DNA of 45,862 nucleotides from an uncultured Eubacterium sp. (GTDB lineage Bacteria; Bacillota; Clostridia; Lachnospirales; Lachnospiraceae), in the NCBI GenBank assembly GCA_934316845.1, contig CAKRDZ010000024.1, positions 1-45,862 of the forward strand, in the 5' to 3' direction. The notes under the pieces are model-generated. The model ran no database searches and had not been told where the DNA came from. It was given only the letters and a program-made list of their open reading frames with translations. Position 1 is the first letter of the stretch. Every line of letters starts with the position of its first letter. Below, piece after piece: positions 16,613 to 25,088 of the stretch. A program made the translations under genes and the position numbers.

Positions 16613-17722
16613 TTATTTTCTTTTGAATTTTTTCCCCAGCTTTCCGTCGAAGGTTTCTTCTAGCTGTTGCAACAGTTTTTTCTGCTCCTTGGTAACGGAT
16701 GTCGGGACATCGACAACGAAGTCCACATAATGGTTACCGCGCAGTTTTTTGTTGCGCAGGGAAGGTACTCCTTTGCCGCGCAGACGCATACGCGTTCCGG
16801 TCTGGGTACCCGGTTTGATCGTACACGCCACTTCTCCGTCGATGGTCTTTACGGTTACTTCGCCACCGAGTACGGCTTTCGGATAAGAAATCTTCACTTC
16901 GGAATACAGGTCGTAGTCATGACGTTCAAATTCCTCATGCGGCTGTACGTATACTTCTACAAGAAGGTCGCCACGTGCTCCGCCGTTGGTGCCCGGCTCG
17001 CCCTTTCCTCGGATACGTACACTCTGTCCATGGTCGATTCCGGCTGGGATCGAAACCTGGATCTTCTTTTTGCTTGCAATGTAACCGGTTCCGTGGCAGT
17101 CGGAACATTTGTCTTTGACCACTTTTCCTGTTCCATGGCAATGCGGACATGTGGATACATTTTGCACCATACCAAATAAAGATTTCTGGGATGTCACCAC
17201 CTGACCTTTACCACCGCAGGTAGCACAGGTTTCCGGTGAAGTTCCCGGTTTGGCTCCGGTTCCGTGACAGGTCTGGCATTCGTCTTTCAATGTCAGTTCC
17301 AGTTCTTTTTCTACGCCAAAGCAGGCTTCTTCCAATGTGATGCGGACCTGCGCGCGGATGTTCGCGCCTCTTGTCGGTGCATTGGGATCACGTCTTCTGG
17401 CTCCGCCGCCAAAGAAGTCGCCAAATATGTCGCCAAAAATATCTCCCATATCCATGCCGGAAAAGTCAAAGCCGCCGGCTCCGCCAGCACCATTTTCAAA
17501 CGCAGAGTGACCAAATTGATCATACTGACGTCTCTTATCCGGGTCGCTCAATACGGCATACGCTTCGGATGCTTCTTTAAATTTTGCTTCGGCATCTTTA
17601 TCTCCGGGATTTGTATCAGGGTGATATTTTTTTGCCAATTTTCTATAGGCACGTTTCAGGGTAGCATCATCGGCATTGCGGTCTACCCCTAATACCTCAT
17701 AATAATCACGCTTATCAGCCAT
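16613..17722 (-). CDS. dnaJ: Chaperone DnaJ
   Basis: Type I Hsp40 co-chaperone that delivers substrates to DnaK and stimulates its ATPase. The 369-residue protein has a J domain (about 1-70, with KKYHPDTN holding the HPD triad), a Gly/Phe-rich linker (about 75-115), four CxxCxGxG zinc motifs (CQTCHGTG, CATCGGKG, CPHCHGTG, CSDCHGTG), and the C-terminal substrate-binding domains. The ATG at 17722 follows GGAGG by about seven bases; the seven-residue extension to 17743 lacks a site. It is the last gene of the heat-shock operon and is followed by a strong terminator. Confidence 0.98.
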   Translation of the reverse strand: MADKRDYYEVLGVDRNADDATLKRAYRKLAKKYHPDTNPGDKDAEAKFKEASEAYAVLSDPDKRRQYDQFGHSAFENGAGGAGGFDFSGMDMGDIFGDIFGDFFGGGARRRDPNAPTRGANIRAQVRITLEEACFGVEKELELTLKDECQTCHGTGAKPGTSPETCATCGGKGQVVTSQKSLFGMVQNVSTCPHCHGTGKVVKDKCSDCHGTGYIASKKKIQVSIPAGIDHGQSVRIRGKGEPGTNGGARGDLLVEVYVQPHEEFERHDYDLYSEVKISYPKAVLGGEVTVKTIDGEVACTIKPGTQTGTRMRLRGKGVPSLRNKKLRGNHYVDFVVDVPTSVTKEQKKLLQQLEETFDGKLGKKFKRK

Positions 17723-17813
17723 TTTTATCCTCCATTCACTCACTCTTCGTTATAACCGACAGTACGACCCGCACCAGAGTACGAGCCGTAACATCGGAAT
17801 CTATCAAGGTTGA

Positions 17814-19694
17814 TTACAGTTCTCTGAAATCTCCATCGACAACGTCGTCTCCGCCGTTATCTGCTGTCTGCTGTCCTGCTGCTCCCATGTCCGGACCAGC
17901 TGCACCCTGAGCGCCGCCAGCTGCCTGCTGCGCCTGCTCATACATCTTAGCAAATACCTGTTGTGAGTTTGTCATCAAGGATTCTTTTGCTGCTTTCAAT
18001 TCTTCGATATCAGCATCTGTCATAGACTCCGGCTGTGTTCTCTCAAGAATTGCTTTTACTTTGTCAATCTCAGCCTGAACTTTTTCTTTCTCCGAAGCAT
18101 CTACTTTGTCACCCACTTCATTGAGGGCTTTCTCTGTCTGGAATACCATGCTGTCTGCTTCGTTGCGGGTATCAATACCCTCTTTACGTTTCTTATCCTG
18201 AGCTTCGAACTCAGCGGCTTCTTTGACTGCTTTATCGATATCATCATCGGACAGGTTGGATCCTGCTGTGATGGTAATGTGCTGCTCTTTTCCTGTTCCA
18301 AGGTCTTTTGCAGATACATTTACGATACCATTGGCATCGATATCAAAGGTAACTTCGATCTGTGGTACTCCACGCATTGCCGGTGGAATTCCGTCCAGAC
18401 GGAACTGTCCAAGAGATTTATTGTCGCGGGCAAACTGTCTTTCACCCTGTACTACGTTGATATCTACTGCGGTCTGATTATCAGCTGCGGTAGAGAAGAT
18501 CTGGCTCTTCTTCGTAGGAATTGTTGTATTTCTTTCGATCAATTTGGTAGCTACACCGCCCATTGTCTCGATAGCAAGGGAAAGTGGTGTGACATCCAGA
18601 AGAAGGATATCACCGGCACCGGTATCTCCGGCAAGTTTACCACCCTGGATAGAAGCACCTAATGCTACACACTCATCCGGGTTCAACGATTTGTTCGGCT
18701 CATGTCCTGTCAACTGTTTTACTTTATCCTGTACGGCCGGGATACGCGTGGAACCACCAACCAAAAGAACTTTGCTAAGTTCAGAAGCAGTAATTCCGGC
18801 ATCTTTCAATGCATTGTTTACAGGAGTAGCCGTTCTCTCTACCAAATCTGCTGTTAATTCATCGAATTTTGCACGTGTCAGGTTCATATCAAAATGTTTT
18901 GGTCCTTCCTGTGTTGCTGTGATAAATGGAAGGTTGATGTTTGTCGTTGTTGCGGAAGAAAGCTCTTTCTTCGCTTTCTCAGCAGCTTCTTTCAAACGCT
19001 GCATTGCCATCTTATCACCGGAAAGGTCGATGCCTTCTGCTTTCTTAAATTCGCTGACCATGTAATCGCAGAGTTTGTTATCAAAATCATCACCACCAAG
19101 ACGGTTATCTCCGGATGTTGACAATACTTCGATGACACCGTCACCGATCTCGATAATGGATACATCAAATGTACCACCACCAAGGTCGTATACCATGATC
19201 TTCTGCTCACCTTCGTTGTCAAGTCCATAAGCAAGTGCCGCTGCGGTAGGCTCGTTGATGATACGTTTTACATCAAGACCTGCGATCTTACCGGCATCTT
19301 TGGTTGCCTGACGCTGTGCATCGTTGAAGTAAGCAGGTACTGTGATAACGGCTTCGGTTACTTTTTCGCCGCCAAGATAATTCTCTGCATCACCTTTCAA
19401 TTTCTGAAGGATCATTGCGGAAATTTCCTGTGGAGAATATTTCTTTCCTTCGATATCGGCACGATAATCGGTACCCATATGTCTTTTAATGGAAGAAATG
19501 GTATTATCTGCATTGGTTACTGCCTGACGTTTTGCCGGTTCACCGATCAAACGCTCTCCATTTTTTGTAAATGCTACAACAGATGGTGTTGTACGTGCAC
19601 CTTCTGCATTTGCGATAACGACTGGTTTTCCACCTTCCATAACAGCTACACAGCTGTTTGTTGTTCCTAAGTCAATTCCAATAATCTTACTCAT
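17814..19694 (-). CDS. dnaK: Chaperone DnaK (Hsp70)
   Basis: ATP-driven chaperone that binds and releases exposed hydrophobic segments. The 626-residue protein starts with GIDLGTTNSCVAVMEG (phosphate-1 loop). It has the family signatures DLGGGTFDVSIIEI and LVGGSTRIPAVQ, the interdomain linker DILLLDVTPLSLAIETMGG, the beta-sandwich and lid domains, and an Ala/Gly/Gln-rich disordered tail ending in an acidic stretch. Length is usual for Firmicutes, which lack the 24-residue insertion of proteobacterial DnaK. AGGAGG precedes the start. It lies between grpE and dnaJ and is controlled from the CIRCE promoter upstream of hrcA. Confidence 0.99.
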   Translation of the reverse strand: MSKIIGIDLGTTNSCVAVMEGGKPVVIANAEGARTTPSVVAFTKNGERLIGEPAKRQAVTNADNTISSIKRHMGTDYRADIEGKKYSPQEISAMILQKLKGDAENYLGGEKVTEAVITVPAYFNDAQRQATKDAGKIAGLDVKRIINEPTAAALAYGLDNEGEQKIMVYDLGGGTFDVSIIEIGDGVIEVLSTSGDNRLGGDDFDNKLCDYMVSEFKKAEGIDLSGDKMAMQRLKEAAEKAKKELSSATTTNINLPFITATQEGPKHFDMNLTRAKFDELTADLVERTATPVNNALKDAGITASELSKVLLVGGSTRIPAVQDKVKQLTGHEPNKSLNPDECVALGASIQGGKLAGDTGAGDILLLDVTPLSLAIETMGGVATKLIERNTTIPTKKSQIFSTAADNQTAVDINVVQGERQFARDNKSLGQFRLDGIPPAMRGVPQIEVTFDIDANGIVNVSAKDLGTGKEQHITITAGSNLSDDDIDKAVKEAAEFEAQDKKRKEGIDTRNEADSMVFQTEKALNEVGDKVDASEKEKVQAEIDKVKAILERTQPESMTDADIEELKAAKESLMTNSQQVFAKMYEQAQQAAGGAQGAAGPDMGAAGQQTADNGGDDVVDGDFREL

Positions 19695-19748
19695 AATAAT
19701 TACCTCCTGAATTTTTGTGCGTTTTGCACATTTCCATATATTTCCAAA

Positions 19749-20339
19749 TTAGTTTACTACCTTAACCATACTGTGTCTCACGACGCTGTCTTTATACATA
19801 TAGCCTTTCTGAAATTCTTCAGAAATGATGTTTGCCTCTTTGGTCTCATCTTCGTCATGCATTACGGCATTGTGAAGATTTGGATCAAATTCTTTTCCGA
19901 CGGCTTCGATCGGAGTAACTCCAATTTCTTCAAGTACTGTAGTAAACTGTTTGTAAACTGCTTCCATTCCTTTTACGAAGGCATTGTCCTGTTCCTCTTC
20001 CGGAACGGCTGCCAGGCCTCGTTCGAAATTATCTACGATAGGAAGGACTTTTTCCACAACATTTTTGGCACCCATGTCAAATTTTGCTGCTTTTTCTTTT
20101 TCGGAACGATTTCTGAAGTTTTCAAACTCTGCCATGTTACGGAGAAGTCTGTCATTTAACTCTTCAATCTTTTCATCCTTCTTATCTTTCTTTTTGGATT
20201 TTTTCTTTTCTTTTTTTTCTTCCGCCTTTGCCGGCGTTTCCTCTACGGTTTGTTCCTGCGCCTGTGTTTCTTTGGCTGCAGTTTCTTTTTCGGTTTCCGG
20301 CGTTTCCGCCTGCTCGGCTTTCTTTGTCTCTTCTGCCAT
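19749..20339 (-). CDS. grpE: Nucleotide exchange factor GrpE
   Basis: Releases ADP from DnaK so that the chaperone cycle can restart. The 196-residue protein has a highly charged N-terminal arm (Glu/Lys/Ala-rich, about 1-55), a long coiled coil (about 55-110: ELNDRLLRNMAEFENFRNRS), and the C-terminal beta domain with the conserved FDPNLHNAVMHDEDE and GYMYKDSVVRHSMVKVV. It lies 36 bp after hrcA, with AGGCGG before the ATG. Confidence 0.98.
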   Translation of the reverse strand: MAEETKKAEQAETPETEKETAAKETQAQEQTVEETPAKAEEKKEKKKSKKKDKKDEKIEELNDRLLRNMAEFENFRNRSEKEKAAKFDMGAKNVVEKVLPIVDNFERGLAAVPEEEQDNAFVKGMEAVYKQFTTVLEEIGVTPIEAVGKEFDPNLHNAVMHDEDETKEANIISEEFQKGYMYKDSVVRHSMVKVVN

Positions 20340-20375
20340 TTTGTACCGCCTTTCTCCATCAACTCTGCTTTGTCA

Positions 20376-21407
20376 CTATGTCTTGGATTTAAATATATCA
20401 TCCAGCTGCTGCATGCAGCTTTCCAATGTGCCAACCACTTTTTCATAATCCATACGTTTTGGTCCGACAATTCCTATCTTTCCATACACACCTTCTTTGA
20501 TCTGGTATGTTGCCGTAACCACGGAACAGTCACGCATGGATGCGACCGGTGATTCTTCACCGATATATACCTGAATCCCATGTTCTTCCGGATCGGTCGC
20601 CTCGTCATTGACCCAGGCTTCCAGTCTCTGTTTTTCTTCGAACGTGGAAAGGAGATCTACCATCTTTTCCTTATCACTCAGTTCCGGATATTTTAAAATG
20701 TTCGTCGCACCGGAAGTATATACCTCCGATGTCTCTTCATCACTCAGCGCTTCTCCGATACAGTCTAATATGCTCGAAGCAAGTTCACCGTATTCACCGG
20801 CTTTTTCTTTGATCTGCTGCATGATCGCCATATTGATCTCTGTAACATCCAGTCCATTGAGTGCGGCGTTGATCATAAAATTCAACTGAGCCAGAACATT
20901 GTCCTCAATCGGCGCTGCCAGATTGATAAATTTGTTGTTCACATGATTGTTATCCAAAACTACGATCACAAGGATCTGCGAATCGGATATCTGATTCAAT
21001 TGTATGAATTTGATCTTCTTGTGTTCATAACGGGGTTGGGAAACCATCGTCGTGTAATTGGTATTATCCGCAAGCAGTTTTGCTACCTGCTGTAAAAGAA
21101 GATCAATCTTGTCTGCCTTTTCGATCAAAATCCCTTTCGCATCGTCCACTTCTTTTTCTTTGTTGCGAAGCACCGTATCTACGTAAAGCCGATACGCTTT
21201 GTCCGAAGGGATTCTTCCTGCTGACGTGTGAGGCTGTAAAATGTAGCCCATCTCTTCGAGATCTGCCATCTCGTTCCGGATCGTCGCAGAACTTAAATTT
21301 AAATCGGTAAACTTGGATACGGTTCGGGAGCCAACCGGTTCACCACTTTCCATATAGTTGTGAATAATGGCCTCCAAAATCTTTTGTTTTCTTTCATCCA
21401 GTTCCAT
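20376..21407 (-). CDS. hrcA: Heat-inducible transcription repressor HrcA
   Basis: Represses the heat-shock operon by binding the CIRCE operator; known in Bacillus to depend on GroEL for folding. The 343-residue protein starts with a winged-helix domain (ERKQKILEAIIHNYMESGEP, SSATIRNEMADLEEMGYI, HTSAGRIPSDKAYRLYVD), followed by the GAF-like and insertion domains. The ATG at 21407 is chosen for the GGGAG site seven bases upstream; a longer frame to 21437 would run into CIRCE. It is the first gene of the operon, so its own transcription is autoregulated. Confidence 0.98.
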   Translation of the reverse strand: MELDERKQKILEAIIHNYMESGEPVGSRTVSKFTDLNLSSATIRNEMADLEEMGYILQPHTSAGRIPSDKAYRLYVDTVLRNKEKEVDDAKGILIEKADKIDLLLQQVAKLLADNTNYTTMVSQPRYEHKKIKFIQLNQISDSQILVIVVLDNNHVNNKFINLAAPIEDNVLAQLNFMINAALNGLDVTEINMAIMQQIKEKAGEYGELASSILDCIGEALSDEETSEVYTSGATNILKYPELSDKEKMVDLLSTFEEKQRLEAWVNDEATDPEEHGIQVYIGEESPVASMRDCSVVTATYQIKEGVYGKIGIVGPKRMDYEKVVGTLESCMQQLDDIFKSKT

Positions 21408-21430
21408 ATCATCACTCCCTTTTTGTCTTG

Positions 21431-21457
21431 TTAGCACTCATCAAGTACGAGTGCTAA
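21431..21457. promoter_or_regulatory. CIRCE operator (HrcA binding site)
   Basis: A perfect TTAGCACTC-N9-GAGTGCTAA inverted repeat, identical to the consensus, lies between the promoter and the hrcA start. Binding by HrcA would block the whole hrcA-grpE-dnaK-dnaJ operon. Confidence 0.98.
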
Positions 21458-21472
21458 TCATTGACTAAGATA

Positions 21473-21501
21473 AAGATAACACCCTTGCAGGTGTTTGTCA
21501 A
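21473..21501 (-). promoter_or_regulatory. Sigma-A promoter of the heat-shock operon
   Basis: Minus-strand TTGACA (21496-21501) and TATCTT (21473-21478) are separated by 17 bp, placing the start site close to CIRCE. The spacer and -35 lie inside a perfect 10-bp inverted repeat, AACACCCTTG (21478-21487) and CAAGGGTGTT (21499-21508). On the plus strand that repeat is followed by T6 and looks like a terminator. Confidence 0.85.
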
Positions 21502-21546
21502 GGGTGTTTTTTAAAAAAATTTTTTTCACTGTAGATTTTATCAAAA

Positions 21547-21674
21547 ATGAGATCCGTATTTCCCATTCGGCGCCGCTTGCGCTTAGAGAACACACGTAGC
21601 AGTGTGTGAGGGCAAAAAACGCCCTCTACGCACTGACGGTGTTCTAAACACCTCATATGAAACACGGATCTCAT
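21547..21674. repeat. Structured repeat element, copy A
   Basis: An 81-bp core (21569-21649) is an inverted copy of 21923-22004 with few differences. The core folds into a long hairpin (CAGTGTGTGAGGGC with GCCCTCTACGCACTG), plus TTAGAGAACAC with GTGTTCTAA, and a GCGC side hairpin. It is enclosed by an outer stem of its own, ATGAGATCCGTATTTC at 21547-21562 against GAAACACGGATCTCAT at 21659-21674 (15 of 16 pairs). On the minus strand the outer stem ends in TTTTT. No coding capacity is visible. Confidence 0.85.
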
Positions 21675-21804
21675 CTTTAATCAAACTACAACAAAAATTA
21701 TTTAAAAACGTTTTAGTTGCGAGTTGCGGGAATCACAAAGCGTCCGAAACACCCCATGCGAAACACGAATCTCATCTTTAATCAAACTACAATAAAAATT
21801 ATAT
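21646..21804. repeat. Direct repeat, two ~58-bp copies 101 bp apart
   Basis: 21646-21703 and 21747-21804 are imperfect direct copies sharing the run TCTCATCTTTAATCAAACTA. The first copy contains the right outer arm of element A; the second has no matching left arm. The likeliest reading is a partial tandem duplication of the right flank of copy A. Confidence 0.75.
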
Positions 21805-21897
21805 AAGAAACATTTTTTAGCCATCTCCCTGAAAAGAATTATTTTTGTGAATTAGTTCTCTCTTTTTATTATAGTAGTATTATTGTGGTAATTTAAA

Positions 21898-22026
21898 CGA
21901 GACTGCCCTTTCTCTCCACGGCGTTTAGAACACCGTCAGTGCATAGAGGGCGTATTTCAGCCCTCATGCACTGCTACGTGTGTTCTCTAAGCGCAAGCGG
22001 CGCCGAAGAGAGAAAGTACAGTCTCG
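21898..22026. repeat. Structured repeat element, copy B (inverted)
   Basis: The core at 21923-22004 is the reverse complement of the copy A core. Its hairpin arms are CAGTGCATAGAGGGC and GCCCTCATGCACTG. The outer stem (21898-21915 with 22009-22026, arms CGAGACTGCCCTTTCTCT and AGAGAAAGTACAGTCTCG) is unrelated to that of copy A but again self-complementary (16 of 18 counting wobble). It lies 23 bp after the stop of the CvpA-like gene. The 223 bp between the two elements holds only the second direct-repeat copy and AT-rich sequence. Confidence 0.85.
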
Positions 22027-22049
22027 CGTTAAAATTCACAACAACAATC

Positions 22050-22553
22050 TTACACCACCGGAAAATCCATCATCTGCAATATTATCATGATTGGGCTGTA
22101 ACTCTGCAGCCACATAACGACGGAATTGCCTCTTGCCGCTTCTACAATTTTAGCTGCCCAGGAGTACTCCTGTACGCCACCGAGGATAGCAAGAATCGTC
22201 CACACGATAAAAAGCCCGGATACCGCTCCAAAAACCAATCCCAGAAAACGGTTCAGTGTGCTTACGATCGGCAGATCATCCGCGATACGGACCAGCCGTG
22301 CGATGATTCCAAATACAAGGATCCAGACCACCAATGCGATTCCATAACCAATGGCTTCTCTGACCGGCCACGCCTTTGGCAGACGCGATACAACCGTTGG
22401 CGCACTTGCCGCTGCGGCAATGATGGTAAGCAGGTTTTTAACCATCGCAAATACACTGAGCAAAAATCCTCTGTTGGATCCGATCAATGCACTCACCAAA
22501 ATAACCACAAGTAAAACCCATTCCAAAATTTGTCCTATCATTTCTACTGACAT
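22050..22553 (-). CDS. CvpA family membrane protein
   Basis: A 167-residue inner-membrane protein with four hydrophobic helices (about residues 8-26, 35-52, 66-88 and 108-128). It has the CvpA-like feature of a small glycine-rich segment between helices (GSNRGFLLSVFAM, RFLGLVFGAVSGLFIVWTILAI). Family members are poorly understood; E. coli CvpA is needed for colicin V production and for bile-salt resistance. Here it follows two other envelope proteins on the same strand (DUF5711-type and MPN-like), which suggests a shared membrane role. GGGGG precedes the ATG by five bases. Confidence 0.85.
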   Translation of the reverse strand: MSVEMIGQILEWVLLVVILVSALIGSNRGFLLSVFAMVKNLLTIIAAAASAPTVVSRLPKAWPVREAIGYGIALVVWILVFGIIARLVRIADDLPIVSTLNRFLGLVFGAVSGLFIVWTILAILGGVQEYSWAAKIVEAARGNSVVMWLQSYSPIMIILQMMDFPVV

Positions 22554-22634
22554 CTTATCCCCCTTCTTGGTATCTTATACCATTCGTCTTTATTATATAT
22601 AGAAACTTCCGGCATAAGAACGCAGGGTTCTTGG

Positions 22635-23792
22635 TCAGCCGGACAGTTTAACTATCCGTATGGTCGTTTCATCCAGGAAAAAGTATTGATTCTCCCGTGT
22701 TGTCGGAAAGAAATAATCGTAATTCTTTCCAAAATCAAAAGAAAATTTCTCTGTTCCATTCTTTCTTAATATGAAACAATTTTGATTTCCTGTAAACAAT
22801 ATTTCATTTTTTTCCATTGCTATATGAGAATATTGTATCGTTACTTTTTTCGTCATCTTTTCTTTGCCTTGCAGCGTATACAGATGCACGATCTGGTCAT
22901 CAATGTTGCCCGCCACTCCGGTGACGACCAAAATATTTTTGTCATCGACGGCAATACTCTTCATATCTTCTTTTAATGTAACCTCTGCCTGAATTTCCGG
23001 TTTCTTCATATCTTTAAATATGGTAAAACCATCTTCGGTAAAAATGACAACCCGGTCACTATCCACATATTCAATCTGCGAAATCATCTTCTGTTCAAAA
23101 GATTTTCCACCAACCAGCGTATTTTGATCCTGGCCTACTTCGGTAAAATTATAAAAGCAGACTTTATTCTCCATCATTCCATTATTTGTCACCAGATAAG
23201 AAATAACAATACTTTTTCCGTCAGGTGCCAGATCAAAATCCATTGCATATCCATCGTCAAGTACATTGCTTGGGATCTCCACCAAAAGCTGTTCTCCCGC
23301 GCTGAACGGATCATATATATTGATCACATCGGAATCGTCATCATGCAGCAAAACCGCCACTTTTCCGTCGGCAGATACTTTCACCCGGCCGATCGGCAGC
23401 GTCGTCTCAATCTCTTTGCCGGGATTTGTCCCATCATAAGCAATGCACGTTTTGCTTCCAATATCAGCAACTGCAACATAATCTTCACAGATATCCACCT
23501 GTGGCTGCTGCATCTCATATCCGCCATTCCAAAGAACATTTCCCGTTTTGTCCAGTGCTGAGATTCCGTCTCTGCTGTATTTCAACAGTTTTCCATGATA
23601 CGAAAGGTATTCTACATTATTACTGTCCTCTCTCGTAATCTCGTGTTCCACATCGTATCCCGAAAAAGAACGGTTCATATAATAATAAGAAATGATAACA
23701 ATTGCTGTCAATGCTACGATCACTGCGGCTGCAATGGAGCCAAATAGCAGAATTCTTCTGCGTTTCTTTTCCTTTTCCACACTTTGCCTCAT
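22635..23792 (-). CDS. Membrane-anchored beta-propeller-like protein (DUF5711 type)
   Basis: A 385-residue protein with a basic N-terminus (EKEKKRRR), a single transmembrane helix (about 14-37), and a large extracellular part made of repeated four-strand-like units (ISALDKTGNVLWNGG, YVAVADIGSKTCIAYDG, KVAVLLHDDDSDVINIYDP). This resembles a seven-bladed propeller. I assign it to the DUF5711 group from the pattern and from its place beside a CvpA gene, both recalled rather than searched. No enzymatic motif is visible. The ATG at 23792 has no recognisable Shine-Dalgarno sequence, unusual in this window; translation may be coupled or weak. Confidence 0.7.
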   Translation of the reverse strand: MRQSVEKEKKRRRILLFGSIAAAVIVALTAIVIISYYYMNRSFSGYDVEHEITREDSNNVEYLSYHGKLLKYSRDGISALDKTGNVLWNGGYEMQQPQVDICEDYVAVADIGSKTCIAYDGTNPGKEIETTLPIGRVKVSADGKVAVLLHDDDSDVINIYDPFSAGEQLLVEIPSNVLDDGYAMDFDLAPDGKSIVISYLVTNNGMMENKVCFYNFTEVGQDQNTLVGGKSFEQKMISQIEYVDSDRVVIFTEDGFTIFKDMKKPEIQAEVTLKEDMKSIAVDDKNILVVTGVAGNIDDQIVHLYTLQGKEKMTKKVTIQYSHIAMEKNEILFTGNQNCFILRKNGTEKFSFDFGKNYDYFFPTTRENQYFFLDETTIRIVKLSG

Positions 23793-23930
23793 TTCTGTGC
23801 TTAAACACTTGCTGATAGAAAAAGTATATCATAACCATTTACAGATTTCAACGAGTTTGTCGCAATCCATTTATAACATTTTGTTATAAATCCCCTCAGC
23901 GCGCCAAATGAAGGCAGAATTGCGGCTGCA

Positions 23931-24857
23931 CTACTGCACCCCGCCCGGCGAAACATTCGCGGCCGGCACCTGTGCCGGATCCTGTTCATCTGCCGGCGCA
24001 CCGGTCGGAGTCTCTGTTGCGACAGCAGCCGGGGTTACCACGCCATCTCCGAGGGTTTCCATCGTGGTATCCGCGTTCCATTCCTTTTGAATCTCATTTT
24101 TTATTCCCGTAAGCTGGTCGTTGAGCCGCGAAAGATTGAGCTTGTTATTCCAGGCGGCAGCCGCAAATACAACGGCAAGTATCACGACAAGTGCCGCGAA
24201 GCCGTAACTCCGCCGTTCCCCAGTCTCACGGTCTTTTTTCTTTTCTTCCTTTTCCCGGATGACACCGCGGATATTGCGCAGGACGCGGTCGTCCTCCTGC
24301 TCGACAATATGTACAAACCGGTTGGCTTCCTCCATCATATAGCGGCGCATTTCCGGATTTTTCTCATAATATACATAATATCCGTTTTGCGGGATCAGCA
24401 TGCTGTTTTCGTATTGAAAACACGTTTCCTGCCATTCTTTCGGCGGACAGCAAAGCAGCAGCTTGTCCCCATCCGAAAAATTTCTCCGCTGTAATTCCAG
24501 CAATTCCTCCTGCACCCGCTGCTTATCTGCCTTTTCGCCAGTGTAAAACCAGCCGACGACATCGACATCCGAAAAATTTTCTTTCATATCGGTATAAATG
24601 TCTGTCCACATTTCCGACGAAAAACTATCCCCTTTCCGCGCTGCAAAGTCATGAATCACAACCATGCCGGATATCTGGAATAATTTTTCATGAGAACGAA
24701 ATAACCGGTGCCCCAAAAGCACACCTGCCGCCTCTTTTCCCTCTGCCTCCTTTACCAGTCTTTTGGCAAATGTAATTACATAATCTTCGATATAAATTTT
24801 ACATTTTCCCTTGACGTCCCCTATCTGCCGCACACTTTTTGGTGTTTTCCAATCCAT
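23931..24857 (-). CDS. Membrane protein with degenerate JAB/MPN-like domain
   Basis: A 308-residue protein of unknown function. The cytosolic N-terminal part (about 20-175) follows the order of a JAB/MPN domain: IYIEDYVITFAKRLVKEAEG, then AAGVLLGHRL, a second strand ISGMVVIHDF, and VVGWFYTGE where active JAMM proteases have GW-x-HSHP. The metal-binding histidines are absent, so a scaffold rather than a protease is expected. Next come a charged linker (about 200-217), one transmembrane helix (218-235), and a short outer part ending in a Pro/Ala/Thr-rich tail. GAGG precedes the ATG. It is first in the run with the DUF5711-type and CvpA-like genes. The domain assignment is inference from motif order. 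Confidence 0.6.
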   Translation of the reverse strand: MDWKTPKSVRQIGDVKGKCKIYIEDYVITFAKRLVKEAEGKEAAGVLLGHRLFRSHEKLFQISGMVVIHDFAARKGDSFSSEMWTDIYTDMKENFSDVDVVGWFYTGEKADKQRVQEELLELQRRNFSDGDKLLLCCPPKEWQETCFQYENSMLIPQNGYYVYYEKNPEMRRYMMEEANRFVHIVEQEDDRVLRNIRGVIREKEEKKKDRETGERRSYGFAALVVILAVVFAAAAWNNKLNLSRLNDQLTGIKNEIQKEWNADTTMETLGDGVVTPAAVATETPTGAPADEQDPAQVPAANVSPGGVQ

Positions 24858-25013
24858 GATAAAACCTCACTTTCCTTACATGATACTTTCATTATAAGAA
24901 ATGTGCGGCATCTTTTTTGTCAAATATTGTCATTTATCAAAAAACTGTTCGTTGTTCTTCGACACATTGTTTTCTTTTTTTCATATTTCCTTTTTTATCC
25001 TGCCATTTCTGCC

Positions 25014-25043
25014 GCATAGTTTCATCACAGTTGGTTCATACTT
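25014..25043 (+). promoter_or_regulatory. Possible forespore (sigma-F/G) promoter of yyaC
   Basis: GCATA (25014-25018) and CATACTT (25037-25043) are 18 bp apart, close to the sigma-G consensus GHATR-N18-CATWHTA with one mismatch. It lies about 45 bp before the yyaC start codon. In Bacillus yyaC belongs to the forespore regulon, which supports the assignment. Confidence 0.5.
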
Positions 25044-25088
25044 TTTAGCACAGACAAGATTTTCTATGTATGGAAAGGAGAAACCGGA

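Noticed and set aside
21569..22004. tRNA or tRNA-like gene from the cloverleaf shape
   Set aside because: No anticodon or T-arm consensus and no acceptor end; the fold differs from tRNA.
24858..25013. Short plus-strand frames before yyaC
   Set aside because: Phe-rich reading of an AT-rich promoter region; no ribosome site.
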